From assembly GCF_022512515.1 (NCBI RefSeq), contig NZ_JAKWBK010000001.1:4030001-4094000 (forward strand): a DNA stretch of 64,000 bases, given 5' to 3'. Positions 1-9,861 of this stretch are shown here, piece after piece. This stretch comes from Paraniabella hibiscisoli. GTDB lineage: Bacteria > Bacteroidota > Bacteroidia > Chitinophagales > Chitinophagaceae. The notes under the pieces are model-generated. The model ran no database searches. It was not told where the DNA came from and worked only from the letters and a program-made list of their open reading frames with translations. The translations under genes were made by a program, and so were the position numbers. How positions within the stretch are numbered: the stretch's first letter is position 1; each line of letters opens with the position of its first letter.

Positions 1-1184
1 TGGATTTTGTTGGCCCAAATACCCTGCAGATTGGCAGGCAGGCCACCGGCACGGGAAGAAGACAGTAAAAGATAACGGCCAAATTGAAAATATAGCGGGT
101 ATAATGCCTGCTCATTTTTCGTTTCAAAATTTTTGTTTGCCAGTTCATCAGTAGGGATATTATTGTGGGTATTGCCAAGCTGAAAATCTATTCGTTTCAT
201 AAAACTGCTGAAATCGTTGACGTGGGTTTGTTTCAATGCTGAATAAGTTTTTGCTGTTGCTTTTCGTGTGATACTTTCCAGATCGTTTTCAAAATTATTA
301 TTGATAAAATCGGGGTAATGTTGGCGATAATTTGTTTTTGCAGTAATAACAAGTGTTACAGCGCTGGCATTCTTTATTTGTAGGCTATTAGTCGTTGCAC
401 GTAACGAACCGTCTGTCAGCAACGGGGTGACATAGGTTTTATACTTCATACCATTACCTCCACGACCATTATCCAATATGCCCTGCATCATCAAACGGTT
501 ATTGCTTGTTGAGGTAGTAAATTTTTCAGGGCGATTGATGGTTACATCAAAATTTATAGCGTTAGGTTTATTAGCCGTTAATCTAATGATCAATGCTTTA
601 TCTGGATGACTTGCAAAAACTTCCCTGGTATACGTTACGCCATTTTGTGTAAACCGGCTTATTAAAATGCCGTTGATAAGATCCAGCTCCCTGTAATATT
701 TACTGTAGGGCTTATTACTATTAAAGTTGAGCCACAGATCTCCCAAAGTTTGAAAGCAGCCAAAAGGTACGGTGGCCCCATTTCCATGGCCCGAACCCTT
801 TCCTTTTGTGATCTGGGTTTTATTGGTAAGCTCCGTCGCTTCTTTATACTTGCCCTAAAAGCAGTGACCTGATCTGCGATAAAGATTTTGCAGCTTCAGG
901 ATTATCTCCTTCGTCCATGCTGCCGCTCCATAAAGTCATTTCATTTAACTGGATGCGCTCCTTATTCACATCGCCGAAAACCATCGCTCCTATATGCCCG
1001 TTTCCCACCGGTAAAGCTTTTAGCCATTCCGGATCATTCATCCAACCATTAGGATCGTCTTTTACCGAAGCATTGGCCGGACTAGTGTACCAGATTTTAC
1101 CGGTTTTGTTGCTTTGTGCATTTACAAAGGATATCTGCACACAAATGGCAAACAGGCAGCAGGTACATATTTTTTTAATAACAC
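1..1184 (-). CDS. GH95-family alpha-L-fucosidase/galactosidase (N-terminal part, cut by window edge, frameshifted)
   Basis: Secreted glycoside hydrolase expected to remove terminal alpha-1,2-linked L-fucose (or L-galactose) from glycans. The GH95 N-terminal domain is visible in ALPVGNGHIGAMVFGD and NEMTLWSG. Later come GATVPFGCFQTLGDLWL and, near the left edge, LPANLQGIWAN at the entry to the catalytic (alpha/alpha)6 barrel, whose acid residues lie outside the window. A stop at 844-846 breaks the frame after SLLLG. Reading resumes at once as GKYKEATELTNK, which needs two missing bases or one extra base there. The likely start is GTG at 1184. Adding one base to the T7 run at 1170-1176 gives a signal peptide ending ...SFVNAQ. 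It lies 13 bases after the symporter stop, so it is probably the last gene of that operon. The family call is firm; the exact linkage is inferred. Confidence 0.85.
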
Positions 1185-1197
1185 TATTTTGACCGTT

Positions 1198-2852
1198 TTA
1201 TTTGAAAATAAAATAAAGCACACCCATTACAAGCAATAACAATACGGATAGGGCTTTATAATTCCCAACCCCTTTCCAACCCTTTGCCTGCAGGGGCTCC
1301 CAAATGGATTTCCAGTACAGTTTACTGCTTTCTTCCGTGTGCTGAACAGGGTAGATGTAAGATAATGCAACCTGTATTAAAACGCAGGCACAAAAAAGGT
1401 AAAACGCCATCATCATAAAGGGAATTTGGCCCATCAATGTTTCTTTCCCCATTATCTTGTTTATCATAAAAACAAGCACTCCCAACACCGATCCCAGCCA
1501 AAGTGTAAGCTGGGCCGATTTTGCAGAGGCTTTTTTCCAGAATACACCTAGCAAAAATACACAGGTGATAGGCGGCGCAATATGCGCTATAATATCATTA
1601 AGACCTTCAAATAAACTTTGATATTGATTGAGAAGTGGCAATAATCCGATAGAAAGTACCAGGGCGATACCGGCTGTCCACCTGCCCACCGATACTAATT
1701 TTTTATCGGAGGTATCAGGCTTAAAGCGCTTGTATAAATCATAACTGGCTAAAGTGCCAATTGAATTGAGCGCTCCTGCTATCTGGCTCATTAATCCCGA
1801 CAGCAAGGCTGCCACCAAAATGCCTACAACACCTTTGGGAACCAATTGTGTGATCATTAAGGTATAGATACCTTTGGAATCGGGAATGGTTTCACCATTT
1901 TGTACCAGTGTAGGAAGGCTGCTTAAATCCATAGCTCCCGTTTTATACAAAACATAGGTGAATAAACCAGGCATAACAAATATGAATACCGGTAAAATTT
2001 TAATAAACCCACAAAACAATACGCCGGCCTTGGCATGGTTCTCGTCTTTGGCGCCTAAAGCACGCTGCACGATGGTTTGATCGGCGCACCAATACCAGAT
2101 TCCCAGTACCGGGTAACCCAGGAATACAGCAACCCAGCTCATGCCGCTGGCATCGCCTGCCGGGCGAATCATGCTGAGCTTGTCCATAGCATTTTCCTCC
2201 GTAAGCACATGAGTTACATTTTCCCATCCACCTACCTTGTTCCACGCAAAAATGGTAATAAGAATCGCGCCTCCAATCAGCACAATGCTTTGAATAGATT
2301 CGGTTACCACTACTGCCTTTAGCCCGCCGATAATGGTATATAAGCCGGTCAGTCCCGCAATTACAATAATGCTGTAGTACATGTTAATACCGAACAGGGT
2401 TTCGAGCACAATACCGCCCGCTAAAAAGGAAAAAGCAATATGTATGATAATTGCAGAAATGATAGAGATAAATGCCAGCCAGTCGCGACAGGCTTTGTTA
2501 TACCTTTTCTCCAGGAAGTCGGGTAGGGTGGAGATACCTGAGCGGATGTAAAAGGGAATAAATAAAAGTGCCAGCAGAATAAGGGTAAAAGCAGCCATCC
2601 ATTCAAAATTGCCATTCAGCAAACCGGTGTCAAAGCCACTTTGGGCAAGACTTACCAGGTGCAGGCAGGAGATATTGGTAGCAAACAATGCCAGGCCTAT
2701 CATGGGCCAGCGCAACGTTTTTCCTGCCAGGAAATATTCTTTCGAAGAGGTATTGTCAGGTTTATTTTTTTGCTCCTGCTGGTCCAAAGGCCAATAGTGA
2801 CAATAAGAAGGATGTAGGCAATTGCAATGATCGTATCCGGTGTAGAAACCAT
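1198..2852 (-). CDS. SSS-family sodium:sugar symporter (one frameshift near the N-terminus)
   Basis: Inner-membrane sodium/solute symporter of the SGLT-like SSS family, expected to import a monosaccharide released by the neighbouring hydrolases. The protein is about 550 residues with many hydrophobic segments. Family marks include EYFLAGKTLRWP after the first helix, GYPVLGIWYWCADQTIVQRALGAK in two parts around the middle, and LLSGLMSQIAGALNSIGTLAS. The start chosen is ATG at 2850-2852 (MVSTPDTIIAIAYILL), which supplies the first helix. The frame is lost in the A7 run at 2765-2771 (T7 on the plus strand), and one added base joins TSRSKK to NKPDNTSSKEYF. It sits between an L-fuconate dehydratase and a GH95 fucosidase, so L-fucose is the likeliest cargo. 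That is inference from context only. Confidence 0.87.
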
Positions 2853-2924
2853 ATGGATGCTGTTAGGGGTGAGGTATAATAAAACTAACAAGTAGTCAGG
2901 CAGTGTATATAAACAAATGTTCTG

Positions 2925-4148
2925 TTAATCCTCCACCAGGTCGCAGCTGCTTCCGGCTTCCTGTGGTGTTATGTATACGCCGTTGTCTATCCTGACGGGA
3001 TGTATAAAGTTTTTTTGCAGATGTGGAATATGCTCTAAGAACAACGCCTCATGTCCCATGGCGATATGATTAAATAATACCAGGTGCTGATGGAGCTGGC
3101 CCATATCACCTACATGAGGAACCACCGGCACGCCAAACTTCTTACATAATAAACTTATTGTAATAAATTCACTCACACCTCCAACACGTAAAGCATCTAC
3201 CTGTATAAAGCCGGCGCATCCTGTTTGCAGGTAGTTTTTAAATAAGATGCGGTTAGGCACATGCTCACCCAAAGCAATTTTAACCGGGGCTATTTCCCGG
3301 GCAAGTGCCTGATGGGCTAATACATCGTCTGGATGGGTAGGTTCTTCTATCCAATAAGGATTCATTTTTTCAGTTCCCTGCATATAGCAATAGCCTCGGG
3401 TAATGTCCATTGCTGGTTGGCATCCAGCATCACTTTTATGTTGTCACCGGCTTCTTCCCGCACTATATGCGATCGGCGTATATCCGCCGGGGATCGGCGG
3501 AGCCTACTTTTAATTTCATGGCAGTGAAGCCACGGTCAACGGCTTTTTTACAATTTTCCCTGACTTTTTCATCTTCGTAATTAAACCAACCTACCGAAGT
3601 GTCATAGCCCGGGTAGCCTTTTTGCAAAATAGGTTCTCTCTCTTTTTCGTGGAAACCTGTTCCGTAAGTATTTCAATAGCTTCCTGTTGGGTTAATACAT
3701 CTTCAAGATAAGAAAGGTCAAGCGTGTTCACAATTTCCTCTGGAGACAGATCAATCAATAGCTTCCAAAGCGGTACACCACGTTGCTTTGCCCAAAGGTC
3801 GTAACAGGCATTGGTTACAGAGGCAAGGCCCAGATGTACTACACCTTTATGTGGCCCCAGCCAACGAAATTGCTGCTCGTTGGATAAGGTTTTAAAAGTG
3901 TTGCCAAAATCACTCATCAATTCTTCAATATCAAAGCACTTTAATTTTTCCGCATAAAATTTTGCTGCGCTACACACCAGATCGTTCCCGGCTCCCACGG
4001 TAAATGCCAGGCCGGTACCTATATGCCCTTTTTCATCTTTTAATTGTGTTACTGCATAAGAGTATTGCGGGTCTTTATGAATAGCATCGCTGCCGGCCCC
4101 GGCTGAAAGTTTAAATCGCTTATCACTGATCCCGATGTCTTGTATCAT
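2925..4148 (-). CDS. L-fuconate dehydratase, enolase superfamily (three frameshifts)
   Basis: Expected to dehydrate L-fuconate to 2-keto-3-deoxy-L-fuconate in the non-phosphorylating L-fucose route (cytoplasm, Mg-dependent). The N-terminal half carries family marks AGAGSDAIHKDPQYSYAV, RWLGPHKGVVHLGLA and LWKLLIDLSPEEIV. After repair, the barrel shows AMKLKVG (catalytic Lys pair), LDANQQW, WIEEP and ALGEHVPNR (three metal ligands) and PHVGDMGQLHQH (catalytic His). Three one-base losses explain all breaks: T5 at 3643-3647, G4 at 3489-3492 (giving DPPADIRRSHIVREEAGD) and T6 at 3365-3370. The repaired length is about 408 residues, a little under the roughly 440 usual for this subgroup. It lies 8 bases after the SDR gene. 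L-galactonate or D-arabinonate side activity is possible; the family is firm. Confidence 0.88.
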
Positions 4149-4156
4149 TTATTAAT

Positions 4157-4918
4157 TTATTTTAATGTTCGGTATCCCAATTCGGCACCACCGCTTACCG
4201 GTAAAATATGGCCGGTTATGAACCTGGCTAAATCGCTCAACAAAAAAACACAGGCATCGGCAATCACATCTCCTTCCGGCATCTTTCCCAAAGGCTGAAG
4301 ATTGTTTAGGTAGCTAATGATACTTTCAGGGTTAGGTTGCTGCTGGCTCCAGGCCTGGAGCATCGGGGTGTTGACAGCCGCCGGAGAAATGGCATTGACA
4401 CGAATGCCGTAAGGTGCGTAGTCCAGCGCCATCGCTTTAGTTAAAGCGTTTACAGCTCCTTTGGTGGCAACATATGCTGCATGGTTATCCTGGCCTATTT
4501 CACCTACTAAAGAGCTGGTGTTGAGCATGCTTCCCCGTGAAGCTTTTAAATGATCGATGCCATACCTCGTGGTTAAATAAATACTCTTGAGATTTACATT
4601 CATTAATGTGTCCCACTCTGTATTGGAGGTAAGGTGCAGGGGCTTCGAAGGATGACCGGTACCGGCATTATTGTGAATCGCATCCAGCCGCCCGTATTTT
4701 TTAAGCATAGCTGAAAAAGCGCCTTCGACTTCTTCTTCCTGCGTAACATCGCAGTGCAAAAAGGAGTGTTCCTTGCCTAATGCTGATAACTTTTGGGCTC
4801 CTTCTTTATTCATATCTGCTACACATACCCATGCGCCTGCTTTCGCATAGGCTTTTACGCATTCCCAGCCAATGCCATCTGAACCTCCGGTAATCAGGAT
4901 GATTTTATTTTGAAGCAT
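4157..4918 (-). CDS. SDR-family sugar or sugar-acid dehydrogenase (intact)
   Basis: Classical short-chain dehydrogenase/reductase of about 253 residues, NAD(P)-dependent and cytoplasmic. From the ATG at 4918 the cofactor motif TGGSDGIG is at residues 10-17, NNAG at 83-86, and the catalytic Ser136, Tyr149 and Lys153 (YVATK) are in place. The reading frame is open 24 bases further upstream, but MLQNKIILITGG is the natural SDR start. It lies immediately before the L-fuconate dehydratase gene (8-base gap). In known L-fucose routes an SDR either oxidises L-fucose to the lactone or oxidises 2-keto-3-deoxy-L-fuconate. Motifs alone cannot separate these roles. A second SDR at 9031-9807 may take the other step. 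It is divergent from the AraC gene at 5039. Confidence 0.82.
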   Translation of the reverse strand: MLQNKIILITGGSDGIGWECVKAYAKAGAWVCVADMNKEGAQKLSALGKEHSFLHCDVTQEEEVEGAFSAMLKKYGRLDAIHNNAGTGHPSKPLHLTSNTEWDTLMNVNLKSIYLTTRYGIDHLKASRGSMLNTSSLVGEIGQDNHAAYVATKGAVNALTKAMALDYAPYGIRVNAISPAAVNTPMLQAWSQQQPNPESIISYLNNLQPLGKMPEGDVIADACVFLLSDLARFITGHILPVSGGAELGYRTLK

Positions 4919-4939
4919 GGTCAAACCAATTGTTACTAA

Positions 4940-4947
4940 CAAAATTA
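4940..4947 (-). promoter_or_regulatory. candidate Bacteroidota -7 box (TAATTTTG) before the SDR gene
   Basis: On the minus strand this reads TAATTTTG, a match to the TAnnTTTG consensus of the Bacteroidota primary sigma factor, 22 bases before the chosen ATG at 4918. No good TTTG box is seen at the expected -33 distance, so this is a weak candidate. Confidence 0.3.
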
Positions 4948-5017
4948 GGTATCAGCCTTGCCCATAACTACTGCCTGAATGACCAAAACATAGCTTATTT
5001 TAGCAAAAATATTTTCA

Positions 5018-5029
5018 AAAAGTACTTTT
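5018..5029. promoter_or_regulatory. 12-bp perfect palindrome between SDR and AraC genes
   Basis: AAAAGTACTTTT is a perfect palindrome 10 bases before the AraC start codon, in the divergent promoter region. A related stretch (TTTTTCAAAAGTACT) occurs at about 55766-55780 upstream of the GH2 gene. It could be an operator or simply an A/T-rich promoter element. Confidence 0.25.
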
Positions 5030-5038
5030 AGTGCTAAT

Positions 5039-5912
5039 ATGAAGCCTATTCACGCAACAATATTAGAAGGAGCAGACAACGGTATTTTTTCAATAAGGAT
5101 CCTGGAGCGCCCCTATTTCTCTACTGAATTTCATTTTCATACCGAATGCCAGATTACGTATATATTGGAAAGTGAGGGAAGGCGTATCGTTGGCGACAGT
5201 GTTGACTTTTTTAATAGTGGCGAACTAACTTTTCTGGGATCTGATATTCCGCATGTCTGGCATAATGATATACAGTCCCTCCCAAAAAAGCCCGTAATAC
5301 GGGTGCAAAATCGCTTGCATTATTTTTCCATCCTGACAAATTAGTTCACCTGCTTTCCGAATTGGTTGATGTTCAAAAGCTAACCCTGCTTTTTAAAATT
5401 GCCCAAAGGGGTATGGTGTTTTTGGTGAAACAAAAGAAAGTTTAAAAAAGTTACTGGTAAAAATGACTGCGCAAAAAAGCCTGGCACAGTTAATTACCAT
5501 GCTGGAAATATTTGAATTGCTGACGACTACCAAAGAGTATAACTTACTCGCAAGCACGGGGTATAAAAATACCTACCAGGCTAAAGATAGCGATCGAATG
5601 GATAACGTATTTAAGCATATATTCTGCAATTTTAAGAGCGATATAAAATTGGAAGAGATGGCGTCAATAGCCAACATGAATCAACAGGCTTTTTGCAGGT
5701 ATTTTAAAAGTCGTACGCAAAAAACACTGGTTGAATTTGTAAATAATATACGTATCAGTCATGCATGCAAATTGATATCAGACGGCGATTATTCCATTAC
5801 AGCCCTTGCCTACGAATGTGGCTTTCAGAGCTTATCGAATTTTAACCGTTTTTTTAAGGAAGTGAAAGGTTTAACTCCGAGGGAGTACAGAAAGCAGGTA
5901 ACTGTATTATGA
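5039..5912 (+). CDS. AraC-family transcriptional regulator with N-terminal cupin domain (two frameshifts)
   Basis: Sugar-responsive regulator, about 291 residues once repaired. The N-terminal sensor domain shows the cupin-like FHFHTECQITYILES and RRIVGDSVDFFNSGEL. The C-terminal region has two helix-turn-helix units: IKLEEMASIANMNQQAFCRYF and ITALAYECGFQSLSNFNRFFK. Two one-base losses explain the splits: the A6 run at 5284-5289 and the T5 run at 5419-5423. With both restored the middle reads KSLALFFHPDKLVHLLSELV and FFGETKESLKKLL. It is divergent from the SDR/fuconate dehydratase operon, which it probably controls. It closely resembles the AraC gene at 27460-28336 along its whole length, so the two are likely paralogues sensing related ligands. 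Confidence 0.85.
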
Positions 5913-6237
5913 TTTTACAGAGGGTGTTAGAGTACTCCCGCAAAGAAATTAAAGTGGCCCATCTGATCATTAGCGATCGTCCAAAGGCTAAGGGCGCTTG
6001 TTTAAGAACTACGGATGCGTGTTAGAGAATATTATGTCTTATGCTGGGGTTTTACATAATAAGTCTGCACGAACGAGAGAATAATTTATTTTTTAACACG
6101 ACCACTCATTGCGGAGTCAACCCACTTCCTGCCAAAGCTTTCCCTGAACAAAACTTTACCACTACCTGCTGTTTCGGTGCATGAAAAGGCCGTAGGTGTT
6201 CATAAAGCCTGTTGAAAAAAGGATTACAATAAACAGA
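5913..6237. other. 325-base intergenic stretch without a supported gene
   Basis: It lies between the end of the rightward AraC gene and the end of the leftward 56-residue membrane protein gene, so two transcripts converge here. A minus-strand reading from 6237 to 6106 is open for about 43 codons, but it has no start codon and begins right after a stop. No convincing hairpin terminator was seen. Confidence 0.4.
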
Positions 6238-6408
6238 TTATCTTTTGTTCCTGGAAACCGCAAGCATGACTATCCCGAAGCATATAAACAAAATTCCACA
6301 GTATGTATTAATCCCGATACCTTTTAATAAACCGTACACAAAAAGCATCAGGCCTATCAATGAAAAAAACACCCCGATCACAAAACGAAGATCAAAAAGC
6401 TTGTTCAT
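6238..6408 (-). CDS. 56-residue two-helix membrane protein next to the symporter
   Basis: A small intact gene, ATG at 6408 and TAA at 6238-6240. The predicted product is 56 residues with two hydrophobic helices (VIGVFFSLIGLMLFVYGLL and CGILFICFGIVMLAV) around a short polar turn (KGIGINTY), and a basic tail SRNKR. The start lies 9 bases after the stop of the SSS symporter gene, the tight spacing expected of a shared transcript. I recognise no named function. The position suggests a small accessory or stability partner of the symporter, but this is inference. Being free of frameshifts and having codon-like composition argue that it is real. Confidence 0.7.
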   Translation of the reverse strand: MNKLFDLRFVIGVFFSLIGLMLFVYGLLKGIGINTYCGILFICFGIVMLAVSRNKR

Positions 6409-6417
6409 GTTTTTTAT

Positions 6418-8068
6418 TTAGAAGAAGATAATGTTTAATACAATGGTTGCTAAAAAAACGATAACGCCCAGCCATAGCGGGTTTTTATACCATACTTTGG
6501 CTGTATCTTTTTCTTTGGGTGTAAGACTGTAGACCAGCCCCCTCAAATCTTCCTCGGGTTTGGGATCGGTGAACAGGCTTACCAGTACAGTAACTGCCAG
6601 GCAGGCGACAAATGAGATCCAGGCGATGGTAAAAGCCTGGCTGGAACCCGAATAAAAATTGTGCACGGTGCTGATCCAGCCCCTTTGCCCTCAGCAGTGG
6701 TAATCCCATGTGTTATAGCAGCGGCGGTGGTTCCGGCAAGCAATCCCCAGAATGCACCATGCCCGGTCGTGCGTTTCCAGAACATACCCAAAGCGAAGGT
6801 TGCGAACAGGGGAGCGTTTACGAAACTGAAAACAAGCTGTAGCAGGTCCATAATGCTGTTATAACCTTTTGCCACATAGGCAGTGGCCACCGACAGCAGG
6901 ATACCCGCAACAGTAGTGACTTTGCCAACGTAGAGATAGTGCGTTTCTGAGGCATCTTTTTTTATATGTGCCTGGTAAATATCAAATGTCCACACGGTAT
7001 TAAAGGCGGTTACATTACCGGCCATGCCGCTCATAAAAGAAGCTATAAGGGCGGTAATCCCAACTCCCAGGATGCCGTTGGGATATAGCTGTTTTAAAAG
7101 GGTAGGGAGCACCATATTATAGTTGGTTTCGCCTGCTTCGTTAACGGGGAGCTCGAATCCGGGGAACTGCTGTTGCAATGCAAGTATCACCAGCCCGGGC
7201 AGGATCACGATCACCGGCATCAGGATTTTTGGGATGGCGGCGATGATCGGTGTGCGCTGGGCATCGTTGAGGTTACGGCTGATCATGGCTCTTTGCACTA
7301 CCAGGAAGTCGGTACACCAATACCCGAATGCCAGTACAAATCCTAACCCGAATACCATGCTGATAAAATCAACGCCCATCGGGTTGTGGGAAGGATGATC
7401 CAGGCCTTTCCATACATGCAGCTTTGCATCTTCTACGTGTTGTACAACACCTTCCCATCCGCCTGCTTTATCCAATCCAATAAAAACCAGGGGCGCAATA
7501 CCCAAAACAATGAGGAAGAACTGCAGCACTTCATTATAAACTGCGCTGGTTAAACCGCCCAAAAAAGTATAGACCAGTACTATTCCGGCTGCCATCCAGA
7601 TAGACAGATTAAAATTCCATCCAAGTATCACCTCCATCAGCATGGCCAGGGCATACAAAGAAACACCCGAAGAAAATACAGTCATTGCGGCGAAGGTAAG
7701 CGCGTTGAAAGTGCGCGTTTTTTCATCGAAGCGTAATTTTAAATATTCGGGTACACTGCGGGCTTTGCTGCCATAATAAAAAGGCATCATATAAATTCCC
7801 AGGAAAATCATGGCCAGGGCAGCGCCCAGCCAGTAAAAATGCGCGGTATATAAACCATACTTGGCGCCGTTGGCGGCCATGCCTAATACCTCCTGTGCAC
7901 CCAGGTTGGCTGATATAAAAGCCAGGCTGGTGATCCAGAGTGGGATGCTCCGGTTACTCATTAAAAAGTCATTGCCGCTTTTTATTTTTTCTTTAATAAA
8001 AAGCCAATACCAACTACAAATAAAAAATAGATGGCAATGATAAGATAATCGATTAATTCAAGCTTCAT
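6418..8068 (-). CDS. SSS-family sodium:sugar symporter, second copy (two frameshifts)
   Basis: Inner-membrane sodium-coupled sugar symporter of the SGLT-like SSS family, about 550 residues. The start chosen is ATG at 8068 (MKLELIDYLIIAIYFLFVVGIG), which supplies helix 1. The next visible marks are NRSIPLWITSLAFISANLG, AFGYWCTDFLVVQRAM and SFMSGMAGNVTAFNTVWTFD. Frame is lost in the T6 run at 7985-7990 and again in the C4 run at 6680-6683. Adding one base to each gives KKKIKSGNDFLMSNRS and GKGGWISTVHNFYSGSS, which fit the family. It follows the lactonase gene by 25 bases. It differs clearly from the symporter at 1198-2852, so it may import a different sugar from the same glycan. Confidence 0.87.
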
Positions 8069-8093
8069 TATGGTAATACATGTTTAATGGATA

Positions 8094-8984
8094 TTACGTG
8101 GCTGCTGTACCCGTAAAATAAAAAGGATTTGAACCGGCTATATCAACATCGGCTATAAATAAGCTGCCGCTTAATGGGAATTGGTGGAGCTCTTCAGGTG
8201 TAAGTCCCGTGCGTGCGGTAGTAATAAAAAGTTGCTGCATGCCGGTACCTCCCAGCGCACAGTTGGTTACATGCGGTACCGGTACCTGTACCACCCCAAT
8301 CAATGCACCCGTATCGGGGTTATACCTGTGCACGGCACTGCCGTCCCAAATGGCTACCCAAAGCATGCCCGCTGCATCAACACACATACCATCTGCCACG
8401 CAACCTGGCAGGTCTATATGAACAATAATTCTTTCGTTTGTTATAGTTCCATATTGCAGATCAAAGTCAAATGCCCTGATGTACGGAGAATGAGAGTCTA
8501 TATAATACAGCGTATCATTGTCAGGCGACCACCCGATACCATTGGATACCGATGTAGGAGTGATCATGCCTGTAAGGGTTGAGCCGTTGTATCGGTATAA
8601 TGTACCCTGGTCGGGCTTTGCATGCCGGTGCATGGTGCCGATCCATAACCTGCCAGAAGCATCGCAGGCACCATCATTGCTGCGGTTGTGGGACAGGTCC
8701 GGCTCCAGGGGGATAAGCTCCTGGATTTGTTCGCTGTCGAAATCATACAAAGCCAGGCTGTCCTGTAGCGCTACCAGCAGCTTATCGCCGGTAGCAGGAA
8801 GTGCCAGACTTATATGTTTATCCATTATCCTAATTTCAGAACTGCCGGTTTTCGGATCGATACGTCCCAGTAATTTCCCTTCGATATCCACATACACAAA
8901 CTGTTGCCATAAGGGATGCCAGAGCGCCCCTTCGCCTAATTGCAGGGATGCCTTTTGTAATAATATTGCGTTCCAGGTATTCAT
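8094..8984 (-). CDS. SMP-30/gluconolactonase-family sugar lactonase (intact)
   Basis: Expected to hydrolyse a sugar lactone to the free aldonic acid, the second step of an oxidative sugar route. It is a 296-residue six-bladed beta-propeller protein without signal peptide, hence cytoplasmic. All metal and substrate residues of the SMP-30 family are present: Glu18 (QLGEGALWHP), Asn103 in HNRSNDGACD, Asn148 in SVSNGIGWSPD and Asp198 in GCVADGMCVD. It lies between an SDR dehydrogenase (46-base gap) and the SSS symporter (25-base gap). This fits a dehydrogenase - lactonase - dehydratase cassette. The sugar (L-fucose, D-galactose or L-rhamnose type) is not fixed by the sequence. Unlike most neighbours it needs no frame repair. 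Confidence 0.88.
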   Translation of the reverse strand: MNTWNAILLQKASLQLGEGALWHPLWQQFVYVDIEGKLLGRIDPKTGSSEIRIMDKHISLALPATGDKLLVALQDSLALYDFDSEQIQELIPLEPDLSHNRSNDGACDASGRLWIGTMHRHAKPDQGTLYRYNGSTLTGMITPTSVSNGIGWSPDNDTLYYIDSHSPYIRAFDFDLQYGTITNERIIVHIDLPGCVADGMCVDAAGMLWVAIWDGSAVHRYNPDTGALIGVVQVPVPHVTNCALGGTGMQQLFITTARTGLTPEELHQFPLSGSLFIADVDIAGSNPFYFTGTAAT

Positions 8985-9030
8985 TAAAAAAATTGGGGCT
9001 TGGGTAACTCGCTTAAACTTTGGCTATGGG

Positions 9031-9807
9031 TTACTGGCTATCCTGCATCAGGGCGCTTCGTCCGCCATCAATGAGGTAGGTGGTGCCTGAAGCAAATGCG
9101 GCATACGTACTGGCGAGAAATACGCACCAGCCGCCTATTTCATCAACAGTTCCCAGCTTTTTTACAGGGTGTCTGTCTATAGTACGCTGCCTTTCTGCTG
9201 CAGGATTCGTGAAGCTGTCAAACCATTCCTGGTTGCCCGGGGTATCTATAAAGCCCGGCGCTATCCCTACTGTTCGGATAGCAGGCCCCCATTCAATGGC
9301 CAGGCTTCTCACCAGGCCGGTAAGCGCCGTTTTAGCAACATTATAGGGGAAGCAACCTGGTATGCTGCTGTAGGAATGGTTGGATGTCATGATGATGATC
9401 ACACCACCCTGCTTTTCCAGGTAAGGTTTGCTTAATGCAGACAAATGCCAGTGTGAAGCCAGGTTTAATTGCATGTTCCGGTCCCAGTCGGCTTGCCTGC
9501 TTTCGGCTGCGCCTGTAAATACATTGCCGCCGGCATTGGAGACCAGTATGTCGATGCTACCAAAATGTGCTACTGTTCTTACAACCAGTTCTTCCAGTTC
9601 GGCGCGTATCATTACATCACAGCGTGTATATAAAGCTGTTGCTCCCAGGCCGGTTATTTCATCGTGCCATCCCGCATCGTCGGGACTACTGGCACATCCC
9701 GAAACACTGGCACCCGCCAGGGCCATTTGCCTTGCAATGCCACGCCCGATACCGCTGGTAACACCGGTAATAAGGACTGTTTTATTTTTCAGATCGATAC
9801 TAAACAT
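9031..9807 (-). CDS. SDR-family sugar 1-dehydrogenase candidate (intact)
   Basis: Classical SDR of 258 residues with TGVTSGIG at 14-21, NAG at 91-93, and catalytic Ser142, Tyr155 and Lys159 (YNVAK). The C-terminal end is the usual GTTYLIDGG. Enzymes of this kind oxidise the anomeric carbon of aldoses to lactones (L-fucose or L-rhamnose dehydrogenase) or act on keto-deoxy acids. Because the next gene encodes a lactonase and the one before encodes a sugar-acid dehydratase, sugar 1-dehydrogenase is the favoured role. Its sequence is clearly different from the SDR at 4157-4918, so the two probably serve different steps or sugars. Gaps to its neighbours are 46 and 54 bases. Confidence 0.82.
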   Translation of the reverse strand: MFSIDLKNKTVLITGVTSGIGRGIARQMALAGASVSGCASSPDDAGWHDEITGLGATALYTRCDVMIRAELEELVVRTVAHFGSIDILVSNAGGNVFTGAAESRQADWDRNMQLNLASHWHLSALSKPYLEKQGGVIIIMTSNHSYSSIPGCFPYNVAKTALTGLVRSLAIEWGPAIRTVGIAPGFIDTPGNQEWFDSFTNPAAERQRTIDRHPVKKLGTVDEIGGWCVFLASTYAAFASGTTYLIDGGRSALMQDSQ

Positions 9808-9861
9808 GCGAAAAAATAAAGCTGTTATCTTAAAATTTATATCCTAATAGTCATTGGGTGC

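Noticed and set aside
6106..6237. Open minus-strand stretch right after the small membrane protein stop
   Set aside because: No start codon, no known motif, and too short to support as a gene.
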